A stretch of 7,367 bases of DNA, taken from assembly GCA_016935935.1 (NCBI GenBank), contig JAFGPZ010000106.1, positions 1 to 7,367 of the forward strand, written 5' to 3'. Under the pieces are notes generated by a model. The model was given only the letters and a program-made list of their open reading frames with translations. It had not been told where the DNA came from and did not search any database. Position 1 is the first letter of the stretch; each line of letters starts with the position of its first letter. Below are positions 1 through 6,829 of this stretch, piece by piece. The position numbers and the translations under genes are program-made. This DNA is from Deltaproteobacteria bacterium. Its GTDB lineage: Bacteria; Desulfobacterota; Syntrophia; Syntrophales; UBA2210.

Positions 1-27
1 CAGTCGTTTCACTCCTTCGCAATGACA
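1..27. repeat. Truncated copy of hairpin-type dispersed repeat
   Basis: The first 27 bases resemble the right arm of the palindromic element at 4910-4987. Both contain TTCACT followed within a few bases by TTCGCAATGACA, with one single-base gap between them. The left arm lies outside the window or is missing. The sequence is non-coding. I read it as one member of a dispersed, REP-like family. Such families are usually not mobile by themselves and often sit between genes. Confidence 0.5.
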
Positions 28-42
28 TTGCGACACAGTCTC

Positions 43-93
43 CAAGCCCGGAATGACGAAAGAGAAATAAATCAACTTTTTACGAAACCATCA
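43..93 (-). repeat. 51-base dispersed repeat, left inverted copy
   Basis: This stretch is the reverse complement of 7261-7311, with 47 of 51 positions matching by direct comparison. The mismatches are at 68, 74, 86 and 87. It contains an AAGCCCGGAATGACG arm followed by a CTTTTTACG tail. Only 15 bases of the larger palindrome seen at 7296-7367 are present, so this copy is truncated or composite. Together the two copies bracket every gene in the window in inverted orientation. Confidence 0.75.
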
Positions 94-252
94 AATTTGA
101 CTTACCAAGATAGCTTCCCTTCCGCTCATAACAGACTGAAACACCTCGTATCAATGGATAAAAGCAATACTGATAAAGTCGTTTTTACGCGGCAGAGTGT
201 CTTCAATTCTTGAAGTCGAAGCTGGTAAATAAGCAAGGACGGAAAAAAATTA
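94..252. other. Gene-free leader upstream of the gcv promoter
   Basis: No credible gene is visible. A 63-codon open frame from 22 to 213 starts inside repeat sequence, has no family resemblance and is rejected. One inverted repeat, CTTCAA-TTC-TTGAAG, lies at 201-215, about 40 bases before the -35 box. It could be a distal operator half-site pair or simply chance. I see no glycine riboswitch here: the usual CCGAAGG and CTCTCAGG blocks are absent between 100 and 328. Confidence 0.4.
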
Positions 253-282
253 TTGACATTATCACCTGCCTGAACGTATGTT
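253..282 (+). promoter_or_regulatory. Putative sigma70 promoter of the gcv operon
   Basis: A perfect TTGACA (253-258) is followed after 18 bases by TATGTT (277-282), which matches the -10 consensus at 4 of 6 positions. It lies 46 bases before the gcvT ATG, so a transcript would start near 289-291. No other good promoter is visible ahead of gcvT. The tight packing downstream suggests it drives gcvT, gcvH, gcvPA and gcvPB as one unit. Confidence 0.5.
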
Positions 283-290
283 TTAACGAC

Positions 291-303
291 ATCAAGACTT
301 GAT
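291..303. promoter_or_regulatory. Dyad at the expected transcription start, possible operator
   Basis: ATCAAG-A-CTTGAT is a perfect 6-base inverted repeat around a single central base. It falls just downstream of the -10 box, where a bound repressor would block initiation. No regulator gene is in the window, so its partner is unknown. A one-base loop makes an RNA hairpin less likely than a protein-binding DNA site. Confidence 0.3.
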
Positions 304-318
304 ATTTAACCATACCCA

Positions 319-326
319 GGGAGGGG
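319..326 (+). promoter_or_regulatory. Ribosome binding site that decides the gcvT start
   Basis: GGGAGGGG lies two bases before the ATG at 329, with its GGAGG core (320-324) about four bases away. This favours ATG 329 over the in-frame TTG at 299, which lies inside the 291-303 dyad close to the predicted transcription start and has no ribosome binding site. Confidence 0.7.
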
Positions 327-328
327 AA

Positions 329-1603
329 ATGGAAAAAAAGGTAAAACATACCCCGTTACATGAGTGGCATTCAGGTAACGGCGCTAATATGGCAATCTTC
401 GGTGGCTATGATATGCCCCTGTGGTACAGATCGGGAGCGAAAAAAGAGCACTTGACGGTTATCACCAATGCGGGCATATTTGACACGAGCCACATGGCCC
501 TTGTAACAGTATCCGGCCGCGATGCTTTTGATCTTTTACAGCTGTGCTTTACAAAAGATCTCAACGAATGTATCGGAAAAAACAGGTCGCCTCTTGAACC
601 GGGCAGGTGCGTATATGGGGCCTATCTGAATGAAAAAGGCGAAGTTATCGACGATACGATTATCGGACAGATAGATAAAGATTCTTACATGTCTGTAGTA
701 AACGCGGGCATGGGAGCCGTTGTAAGCCATCATCTTCAGTATCATTCCAGGGGAAGAGATGTGTCAGTCACCGATCTGTCCGATCAGACGGGCAAGGTGG
801 ATATTCAGGGGCCATCTTCAGCCAGGATACTTTCCAGGGTCTTAAAGTCTCCGGCAGAGGTATTTGAAGGATTGTCCTATTTTTCATTCAAGGGGCATTT
901 CGACGGGGAATCCCCCTTTTCGGAAAAGGTCCGTCTTGTGGATGATACACCACTTCTCCTCTCACGAACGGGGTACACTGGGGAGTTCGGTTTTGAAATG
1001 TTCATAGCTCCTGAAGGTCTTCTGAGTTTGTGGGACATGCTCCTGGAAGCCGGTGAAGAGTTCAATCTGATCCCCTGTGGGCTTGCCTCCAGAGACTCGC
1101 TTAGAACGGGAGCCAAGCTCCCCCTGTCCCACCAGGACATAGGGAACTGGCCCTTTATGAACAATCCATGGACATTTGCCCTCCCTTTGAATGCTGATGG
1201 AAGCGGTTTTACCAAGAAGTTTATCGGCGATGAAGCGCTCGAAAGTATCGACGCCCCCGAATACACCTATGCGTTTACAGGGTATGATCTCCGTAAGGTA
1301 TCGACAGGTGATCCGGCCTTCGTTATTGATTCCGAGGGAAACAACATAGGCATCGTCTTAACGTCCGTCAGCGATATGGCAATTGGACGCCACGACGGGC
1401 GTGTATATAGTATTGCCAGCCCTGAACGACCCGATGATTTCAGCCCACGGGGACTGAGTTGTGGATTTGTAAAGGTAAAAGAAGAACTTGCTCCTGCACA
1501 GATCGTGGAGTTGCGGGACAAGAAACGAACAATAAGTGTGGAGATAAGAGACGATATCAGGCCCGACAGAACCGCGCGGCGCTCAATGCAGTCTATGTTA
1601 TAA
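329..1603 (+). CDS. gcvT: Glycine cleavage system T protein (aminomethyltransferase), divergent
   Basis: The T protein takes the aminomethyl group from the H-protein lipoyl arm, releases ammonia and makes 5,10-methylene-tetrahydrofolate in the cytoplasm. The 424-residue product starts like the family (TPLHEWHSGNGANMAIFGGYDMP, residues 8-30, split here only as a description). It keeps the FDTSHM segment (51-56), the NEKGEVIDD segment with the expected catalytic Asp pair (108-109), and SRTGYTGEFGFEMF (212-225), whose Glu is expected to contact folate. It is longer than the usual roughly 360-370 residues. The usual RLEAG motif reads RTGAK (259-263). The usual SG..SP motif is replaced by a longer segment around 345-375, and the tail ends in IRPDRTARR (410-418) instead of a PF-type end. 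Its place as first gene before gcvH supports a true T protein rather than an unrelated folate-binding paralogue. Confidence 0.93.
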   Translation: MEKKVKHTPLHEWHSGNGANMAIFGGYDMPLWYRSGAKKEHLTVITNAGIFDTSHMALVTVSGRDAFDLLQLCFTKDLNECIGKNRSPLEPGRCVYGAYLNEKGEVIDDTIIGQIDKDSYMSVVNAGMGAVVSHHLQYHSRGRDVSVTDLSDQTGKVDIQGPSSARILSRVLKSPAEVFEGLSYFSFKGHFDGESPFSEKVRLVDDTPLLLSRTGYTGEFGFEMFIAPEGLLSLWDMLLEAGEEFNLIPCGLASRDSLRTGAKLPLSHQDIGNWPFMNNPWTFALPLNADGSGFTKKFIGDEALESIDAPEYTYAFTGYDLRKVSTGDPAFVIDSEGNNIGIVLTSVSDMAIGRHDGRVYSIASPERPDDFSPRGLSCGFVKVKEELAPAQIVELRDKKRTISVEIRDDIRPDRTARRSMQSML

Positions 1604-1648
1604 AAAACGAACCATCATAATATGGAAGAATAATCGAAAGGAGAACAT

Positions 1649-2053
1649 ATGAAGGAAATCAGCGAACTATACTTGCCTGATGACGTACGGTATTCGGAAA
1701 CTCACGAATGGGTCAGAATTGATGATGACACTGTCAGGATCGGCATAAGTGACTACGCGCAGGATCAACTGGGAGACATCGTTTTTGTTGAACTTCCCAA
1801 GGTTGGAGACACTTTTGCGGCGGGAGAGGAATTTGGTACGGTAGAATCAGTAAAGGCCGTATCTGAACTATACATACCTGTCGGCGGAGAAGTAGTTTCG
1901 ATAAATGTGGATCTCGACGATTCGCCCGAACTGGTAAATAACGACCCCTACCACGATGGCTGGCTGATCGATGTAAGGCCCGACAATATATCGGAAGCAG
2001 AAATCTGCATGACCAAGGATGATTACATGGAAATATTGGCAGGGGTGGAATGA
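1649..2053 (+). CDS. gcvH: Glycine cleavage system H protein, lipoyl carrier
   Basis: The H protein carries the aminomethyl intermediate on a lipoylated lysine and shuttles it between the P, T and L proteins. The 134-residue sequence has the family opening [11 protein letters not shown] (15-25), [18 protein letters not shown] (33-50), and the lipoylation motif [10 protein letters not shown] (64-73) with Lys69 as the modified residue. The C-terminal half includes [10 protein letters not shown]. The length is normal for the family. The ATG at 1649 is preceded by AAAGGAGA (1637-1644). It lies 45 bases after gcvT and its stop codon abuts the gcvPA start. Lipoate attachment must come from enzymes encoded elsewhere. 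Confidence 0.97.
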   Translation: MKEISELYLPDDVRYSETHEWVRIDDDTVRIGISDYAQDQLGDIVFVELPKVGDTFAAGEEFGTVESVKAVSELYIPVGGEVVSINVDLDDSPELVNNDPYHDGWLIDVRPDNISEAEICMTKDDYMEILAGVE

Positions 2054-3379
2054 ATGCGCTATTTACCCCATACCGAAGAAGATATTTCCGTCATGCTCTC
2101 GTCACTGGGAATGGAAAGTCTCGACGATCTTTTCACTGTTATCCCTCATGACTGCCTTCGTACCGTTGACCTGAAGCTCCCCGAACCACTTACGGAATGG
2201 GAATTGACTGACAGCATACATGCGCTTTCCAGGGAAGCGGCATCTTCATATAAGATTTTCATCGGCGCGGGGAGTTACGATCATTTTATTCCTCAGTCTG
2301 TTTCCTATCTCCTCGGTCGTTCCGAATTCGTTACCTCCTACACGCCATATCAACCAGAAATAAGCCAGGGTACCCTGCAGGCCATCTATGAATACCAGAC
2401 ATTGACTGCGCGTCTCCTCGGCATGGAGGTTGCCAATGCATCCCTCTATGACGGAGCATCGGCGCTGGCAGAAGCGCTTCTCATGTCAATCCGTATAACG
2501 AAACGTAACAGAGTGGCCATTTCACGACTGATCCACCCTTTATACCGGAGTGTCGTAGAGACCTACCTGAAACCTACGGGATACGAAATCACGGAACTCC
2601 CCTATCTTCCCGATGGGACAACTGACCTGTCATTTGCGGGTGATACCGATGATCTTGCTGCGATTGCCCTTCAGTCACCCAATTTTTTCGGTTCCATAGA
2701 AAATCTCCGCTCCGCCGCCGAGAAGGCCCATAAGATGGGAGCCCTTTTCATCGCATCCTTCACAGAGCCGATGGCCTATGGTCTCCTCAAGAACCCCGGA
2801 ATTCTCGGCGCTGACATCGCCTGTGGCGAGGGTCAAAGCCTGGGAATTCCCCGCTCCTTCGGCGGACCGACGCTGGGGATGTTTGCAACTAAAACAAAAT
2901 ACGTTAGAAACATTCCCGGTCGCCTCGTGGGCAAAACAGAAGATTCGGATTGCAGAAAGGGATTTGTCTTGACTCTGGCAACGAGGGAACAACACATACG
3001 CCGTGAAAAGGCCACATCAAATATATGCACAAATAACAGCCTCTGCGCACTGGCCGCCTCCATGTACATGGCTTCCATCGGAGGAACGGGAATGAGGAAA
3101 CTGGCGCAGATAAACTATGACAAGTCAGAATATCTAAAGAGAGAACTTATGAAGAACGGCTATACAGCAGCCTTTAACTGCCCCACATTCAACGAATTCG
3201 TAGTCCATTTTACTCCCGACTTCAAGAAAAGATACGATACTTTGATGGAAGAAAAGATTGTGGCGGGGCTTCCCCTCAAGAGGTGGTATCCGGAACTCCC
3301 CGACCACTATCTTCTCTGCTGCACGGAAACAATGACCAGAGAGGACATGGATCTCCTCGTAAGAGAGGTGAGCCGATGA
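2054..3379 (+). CDS. gcvPA: Glycine dehydrogenase (decarboxylating) subunit 1
   Basis: This is the N-terminal half of a split P protein. With GcvPB it forms the PLP enzyme that decarboxylates glycine and passes the aminomethyl group to lipoyl-GcvH. The 441 residues begin with the typical RYLPHTEEDI and carry IGAGSYDHFIP (70-80), TSYTPYQPEISQGTLQAIYE (94-113) and NASLYDGASALAEA (128-141). Later come IACGEGQSLGIPRSFGGP and the TREQHIRREKATSNICTN signature. The length fits the subunit 1 family. The ATG directly follows the gcvH TGA, and AGGGGTGG inside the gcvH end can serve as ribosome binding site. The end overlaps gcvPB by ATGA, pointing to coupled translation and equal subunit supply. Confidence 0.97.
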   Translation: MRYLPHTEEDISVMLSSLGMESLDDLFTVIPHDCLRTVDLKLPEPLTEWELTDSIHALSREAASSYKIFIGAGSYDHFIPQSVSYLLGRSEFVTSYTPYQPEISQGTLQAIYEYQTLTARLLGMEVANASLYDGASALAEALLMSIRITKRNRVAISRLIHPLYRSVVETYLKPTGYEITELPYLPDGTTDLSFAGDTDDLAAIALQSPNFFGSIENLRSAAEKAHKMGALFIASFTEPMAYGLLKNPGILGADIACGEGQSLGIPRSFGGPTLGMFATKTKYVRNIPGRLVGKTEDSDCRKGFVLTLATREQHIRREKATSNICTNNSLCALAASMYMASIGGTGMRKLAQINYDKSEYLKRELMKNGYTAAFNCPTFNEFVVHFTPDFKKRYDTLMEEKIVAGLPLKRWYPELPDHYLLCCTETMTREDMDLLVREVSR

Positions 3380-4830
3380 AAGAATTTCCCGGCGCCACCG
3401 GCCTTATCATGAATGAGCCCCTGCTCTGGAACCGGGGGAAAAGAGGGAGATGCGGATTTTCTCTGCCCCGTCGTGATGTCGAATCTTCGCCTATAGACGA
3501 GGGCCTTGTTGGAGAAAGACCAGACTTACCCGATCTTTCAGAGGTGGATGTGATACGCCACTATACAAGGCTGTCACAGTGGAATTTCGGCGTAGATAGC
3601 GGCATGTACCCCCTGGGTTCATGCACCATGAAGTATAATCCCAAGATCAATGAAAAGCTTTCCAGCACACCGGGGTTTGCGATGGCACACCCCCTTGTAC
3701 CGGAAGAGCTCTCTCAGGGGCCCCTGAAACTGATGCACGAACTTGAAGGATTCCTTGCGGAAATCACGGGACTGGATGCGGTTACACTCCAGCCTGCCGC
3801 CGGAGCACACGGCGAACTGACTGGAATGCTTGTCATGCATGCCTATCACAAAAGCAGTGGCTCTGCCCGTTCCAGGATAATCGTTCCAGACACAGCCCAC
3901 GGCACAAATCCTGCCAGTGCGGCTTTGTGTGGATATAGTCCCCTTCCGGTATCGTCGAACAAAGATGGCATTCTTTCCACTGAGGCAATTGCCGCGGTTA
4001 TGGATGAAGATACGGCTGGTATAATGGTAACCAACCCCAACACACTGGGTCTCTTCGAAGAAAACATAAAAGAAATAGCACACGTTGTTCATTCAAAGGG
4101 TGGCCTGGTCTATTGCGACGGAGCAAATATGAATGCAGTAATGGGTATCGCGGACATGGGGAAGATGGGTGTCGACATCATGCATCTCAACCTCCACAAA
4201 ACCTTTTCTACCCCACATGGCGGGGGTGGTCCAGGCTCAGGCCCCGTTTGCGTGCAGAAGCACCTTGAACCCTTTCTGCCCGTCCCCCGTATCATTGAAA
4301 ATGACGGAATCTACTCTTTGGATTGGAATTCACAGGAATCCATAGGGAAGGTGCAGGCATTTTACGGCAATTTCAGTATCATGATAAGGGCATACTGCTA
4401 CATCCTGTCAATGGGCAGAGACCTCAAGAAGGCAAGTCAGCTCGCCGTCATGAATGCCAACTATATAAAAGAAGAGTTGAAGGATACATTTCATCTCCCC
4501 TATGACAGACCCTGCATGCATGAGTGCGTTTTTACAGACAAGTTTCAGGAGGAAAACAGAATAACGACGCTGCAAATGGCAAAACGACTGATGGACTATG
4601 GATTTCATCCTCCTACGATATACTTTCCACTGGTAGTGCACGGCGCACTTATGATAGAGCCCACAGAAACGGAATCGAAAGAGGACATTGACACCTTTAT
4701 CGAAGCGTTGAAAACGGTGGCACAGGAGGCGAAAGACAATCCGGATCTTCTGCGGAATGCCCCTCAAAAATGCAAGGTAAAGAAGCTTGATGAAACGAAG
4801 GCGGCGAGACACCCCTGCCTGGCTGGTTGA
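3376..4830 (+). CDS. gcvPB: Glycine dehydrogenase (decarboxylating) subunit 2
   Basis: This is the C-terminal half of the split P protein and the subunit that binds PLP. The 484 residues show YPLGSCTMKYNPK (78-90), QPAAGAHGELTGM (139-151), DTAHGTNPASA (172-182), MVTNPNTLGLFE (217-228), and the Asp of YCDGAN (246-251). The PLP lysine, Lys275, lies in LNLHKTFSTPHGGGGPGSGP (271-290). The C-terminal region includes YFPLVVHGALMIEPTETE. The length is normal. The start is the ATG at 3376, which overlaps the gcvPA stop in ATGA. The frame is open back to 3283, but those extra residues read as gcvPA sequence in another frame. It is the last gene of the operon, and about 200 non-coding bases follow. Confidence 0.97.
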   Translation: MKEFPGATGLIMNEPLLWNRGKRGRCGFSLPRRDVESSPIDEGLVGERPDLPDLSEVDVIRHYTRLSQWNFGVDSGMYPLGSCTMKYNPKINEKLSSTPGFAMAHPLVPEELSQGPLKLMHELEGFLAEITGLDAVTLQPAAGAHGELTGMLVMHAYHKSSGSARSRIIVPDTAHGTNPASAALCGYSPLPVSSNKDGILSTEAIAAVMDEDTAGIMVTNPNTLGLFEENIKEIAHVVHSKGGLVYCDGANMNAVMGIADMGKMGVDIMHLNLHKTFSTPHGGGGPGSGPVCVQKHLEPFLPVPRIIENDGIYSLDWNSQESIGKVQAFYGNFSIMIRAYCYILSMGRDLKKASQLAVMNANYIKEELKDTFHLPYDRPCMHECVFTDKFQEENRITTLQMAKRLMDYGFHPPTIYFPLVVHGALMIEPTETESKEDIDTFIEALKTVAQEAKDNPDLLRNAPQKCKVKKLDETKAARHPCLAG

Positions 4831-4865
4831 GTATTTGTTTTAATGTAGTGTTAAGGCAGAGCAAC

Positions 4866-4881
4866 TTTTTTATGTAAAAAA
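4866..4881. terminator. Weak A/T inverted repeat after gcvPB
   Basis: TTTTTTA-TG-TAAAAAA is a small, purely A/T inverted repeat 35 bases after the gcvPB stop. It has no GC stem, so it is a poor intrinsic terminator. It could equally act as an A/T-rich upstream element for the TATAAT at 4892. I include it because it is the only terminator-like sequence between gcvPB and the repeat at 4910. Confidence 0.2.
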
Positions 4882-4897
4882 CGAGAGCTTGTATAAT
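4869..4897 (+). promoter_or_regulatory. Possible promoter for pgpA-cinA
   Basis: A perfect -10 TATAAT (4892-4897) is preceded, at 17 bases, by TTTATG (4869-4874), which matches the -35 consensus at only 3 of 6 positions. An A/T tract lies upstream. Transcription would start near 4904, so the palindromic element at 4910-4987 would fold within the leader of the pgpA-cinA message. The weak -35 box keeps confidence low. Confidence 0.35.
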
Positions 4898-4909
4898 TAC
4901 GAATCTCGC

Positions 4910-4987
4910 CATTGCGAGGTGCGCAGCACCGCGGCAATCTCTTTCATTTTCCGTATGTTATAAGATTGCTTCACTTCGTTCGCAATG
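4910..4987. repeat. Cloverleaf-like palindromic dispersed repeat
   Basis: Nested complementary arms are visible. The outer stem pairs CATTGCGA (4910-4917) with TCGCAATG (4980-4987). A hairpin forms from GGTGC (4918-4922) and GCACC (4926-4930). A second stem pairs GCAATCT (4934-4940) with AGATTGC (4963-4969). The layout and wording match a widespread intergenic hairpin repeat remembered from Desulfobacterota-type genomes. The right arm also occurs at 1-27. An open frame beginning at 4912 runs through it into pgpA, but the repeat is not part of the protein. Confidence 0.75.
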
Positions 4988-5024
4988 ACAATGTGGTATT
5001 GTGCAGAGCTCTCAAAACACCTAT

Positions 5025-5028
5025 AGGA
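5025..5028 (+). promoter_or_regulatory. Ribosome binding site supporting a TTG start for pgpA
   Basis: AGGA lies six bases before TTG 5035. The in-frame ATG at 5059 has no purine-rich site ahead of it and would remove the residues before the conserved ATGLGAG segment. The ATG at 4912 lies inside the repeat. Confidence 0.45.
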
Positions 5029-5034
5029 CTGCCT

Positions 5035-5502
5035 TTGGAAAAATTGCTTGTACGACTCATGGCAACGGGTTTGGGAGCGGGAAGGATTCCTTTTGCGCCT
5101 GGAACTGCGGGAACGCTGCTGGGCATTCCCCTTTTCATAATATTTTCGAGGATGCCCTGGCAGTTGCATATGCTCTCAATAGTTGCCCTTTCCTTCCTGG
5201 CCGTGTATGTCTCAGGAGAAATGGAAAAAATGCTGGGCTCAAAAGACGCGCCCAGCATCGTCATTGATGAGATCGCAGGTTATCAATTCACCATGTTTCT
5301 TATTAATCCCACCCCTCTGTATATAGCCTCAGGCTTTATCGCCTTCCGCATATTCGATATACTCAAACCCTTCCCCATAGGCTTGTGCGAGAAAAAGATT
5401 CCAGGGGGCTGGGGTGTTGTGGCAGATGATATCGTGGCCGGCCTTTACGGAAATATAGCGCTGACCCTGGGAATACTAATACAAGGAGCTTATTTTCGTT
5501 GA
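5035..5502 (+). CDS. pgpA: Phosphatidylglycerophosphatase A
   Basis: PgpA removes the phosphate from phosphatidylglycerophosphate to give phosphatidylglycerol, a step in acidic phospholipid synthesis at the inner membrane. With the TTG start the product has 155 residues, close to the family's usual 150-170. It shows the family opening LMATGLGAGRIPFAPGTAGT (8-27), the acidic IVIDEIAGYQ (75-84), FRIFDILKPFPI (104-115) and GGWGVVADDIVAG (124-136). The Asp and Glu residues are expected to bind Mg2+. Hydrophobic stretches near 28-38, 44-60, 84-106 and 133-150 fit a small membrane protein. Its stop overlaps the cinA start. No ATG gives a better start, and 5059 is the alternative. Confidence 0.9.
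   Translation: MEKLLVRLMATGLGAGRIPFAPGTAGTLLGIPLFIIFSRMPWQLHMLSIVALSFLAVYVSGEMEKMLGSKDAPSIVIDEIAGYQFTMFLINPTPLYIASGFIAFRIFDILKPFPIGLCEKKIPGGWGVVADDIVAGLYGNIALTLGILIQGAYFR
5483..5488 (+). promoter_or_regulatory. Ribosome binding site for cinA
   Basis: AAGGAG inside the last codons of pgpA lies ten bases before TTG 5499. This supports the TTG start, from which the product opens exactly as the family does (KVGILAIGNEL). Confidence 0.6.
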
Positions 5503-6749
5503 AGGTAGGTATATTAGCAATAGGAAATGAATTAACGAGCGGCATGACTCAGGACACTAATTCCTCCTTCATTGCCCGTGAAATGATAGCAGAAGGCTGG
5601 AAAATATCAGCCATGATGTCCGTAGGAGATGATGAAAGTTCCATTGAAGAGGGACTGCATCATATGCTGGGAATCTCAGACTCTGTTGTTGTCACAGGGG
5701 GTCTCGGTCCAACGGCGGATGACATAACAACTGCTTCAATTGCGCATGTCTTCGGTTTAAATCTCCATACCGACATAGTTGTTCTTGAGGGGCTTAAAGA
5801 ACGATTCAGGAAAAGAAACCTTAAGTGGACGGAAAACAACGCCAAACAGGCAATGTTCCCTGAAGGGTCCTGCATAATAGATAATCCTGTTGGCAGCGCC
5901 TGTGGTTTTTATATCGAGAAGGCAGAAAAAATAGTGACAGTCCTCCCCGGCGTCCCTGATGAGATGAAATCTATGCTCTACGAAGGTGTGATACCGGTCC
6001 TGAAGTGGAAATTTAAAGAATCTGAATTAATAACACTGCGCAAAACAATAAAACTGTTCGGCCTTACAGAATCGGCTATCGATGAAGCCGTTGCCCAATT
6101 GGACCTGAGTCTGCCCGGTATAAGTATCGGATTCTATCCGCGGTTCCCGGAAATTCACATTGTAATCACATCGTTAAACAAAGACAGATCGGTCGTCAAA
6201 GACAACCTGGAACTGGCTCAAACGCGAATAACTGAAAGCCTGAAAAAAAATATATTTGCCTGTGATTACGAAACCATGGAAGGTGTTGTTGCCAAATGTC
6301 TTAGAGACAGGAATATGACCCTTTCAGTGGCCGAATCATGCACTGGCGGACTCATTTCAGACAGACTGACAAATATACCTGGAAGTTCGTATTTTTTCGA
6401 AAGAGGTGTGGTGGCCTACAGCAACACCTCGAAGATCACGCTGCTGAATGTCCCTTACTCCACTATAGAGCAAAAAGGCGCTGTAAGTAAAGAGACTGCC
6501 ATAGCAATGGCAGAGGGAATAAGAAACAAGTCTGAAACAGACATCGGTTTGTCAACAACAGGCATCGCCGGCCCGGCTGGCGGATCAACACATAAACCGG
6601 TGGGCACCGTCTTTATCGCGCTATCTGACGGACAGAGAAAGCATTGCAAAAAATTTCTCTTTCCATGGAACCGGCGGAGGATTAAGGAAATATCAGCACA
6701 GTGGGCACTGGAAATGGTGAGGCGTTACCTTACTGGAAGAGATTTGTGA
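5499..6749 (+). CDS. cinA: CinA: COG1058/MoCF domain plus PncC-type NMN amidase domain
   Basis: The 416 residues form a full-length two-domain CinA. The N-terminal part (about 1-170) opens with KVGILAIGNELTSG and carries VVTGGLGPTADDITT (64-78), the signature shared with MoaB/Mog molybdopterin-binding proteins. In CinA this domain is linked to ADP-ribose pyrophosphatase activity. A middle segment (about 170-255) leads into the C-terminal amidase (about 262-411), with AESCTGGLIS (278-287), GVVAYSN (303-309), TGIAGPAGG (354-362) and KPVGTVFIA (366-374). This domain deamidates nicotinamide mononucleotide to nicotinic acid mononucleotide in pyridine nucleotide recycling. The TTG start overlaps the pgpA TGA in TTGA, implying coupled translation. 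CinA is often next to recA, but here recA does not follow. Confidence 0.95.
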   Translation: MKVGILAIGNELTSGMTQDTNSSFIAREMIAEGWKISAMMSVGDDESSIEEGLHHMLGISDSVVVTGGLGPTADDITTASIAHVFGLNLHTDIVVLEGLKERFRKRNLKWTENNAKQAMFPEGSCIIDNPVGSACGFYIEKAEKIVTVLPGVPDEMKSMLYEGVIPVLKWKFKESELITLRKTIKLFGLTESAIDEAVAQLDLSLPGISIGFYPRFPEIHIVITSLNKDRSVVKDNLELAQTRITESLKKNIFACDYETMEGVVAKCLRDRNMTLSVAESCTGGLISDRLTNIPGSSYFFERGVVAYSNTSKITLLNVPYSTIEQKGAVSKETAIAMAEGIRNKSETDIGLSTTGIAGPAGGSTHKPVGTVFIALSDGQRKHCKKFLFPWNRRRIKEISAQWALEMVRRYLTGRDL

Positions 6750-6762
6750 AACAAATCGTCTT
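6737..6762 (+). terminator. Weak stem-loop at the cinA stop
   Basis: AAGAGATTTG (6737-6746) can pair with CAAATC-G-TCTT (6752-6762), giving ten pairs with one bulged G and a TGAAA loop that contains the cinA stop codon. Only three T's follow, so intrinsic termination would be weak. It may be a 3'-end stabilising hairpin or chance. Confidence 0.3.
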
Positions 6763-6829
6763 TGATTATGACCTCAGTTTGCACGCTATTTTAGCAGCCT
6801 GGAGACGCTGAAGGTAAGTTTCATTGAAC

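Noticed and set aside
175..189. AAGTCGTTTTTACG, similar to the tail of the 51-base repeat
   Set aside because: The shared stretch is too short and needs a two-base gap, so a third copy cannot be claimed.
22..213. 63-codon open frame at the left end
   Set aside because: It starts in repeat sequence, spans the 51-base repeat, has no ribosome binding site and its translation looks like no known family.
299..328. TTG start giving ten extra residues on GcvT
   Set aside because: It lies in the 291-303 dyad near the predicted transcription start and has no ribosome binding site. ATG 329 has a strong site and matches the family N-terminus.
4912..5034. N-terminal extension of PgpA from ATG 4912
   Set aside because: The extension is translated palindromic repeat, and PgpA homologues begin near the MEKLLVRLMATG segment.
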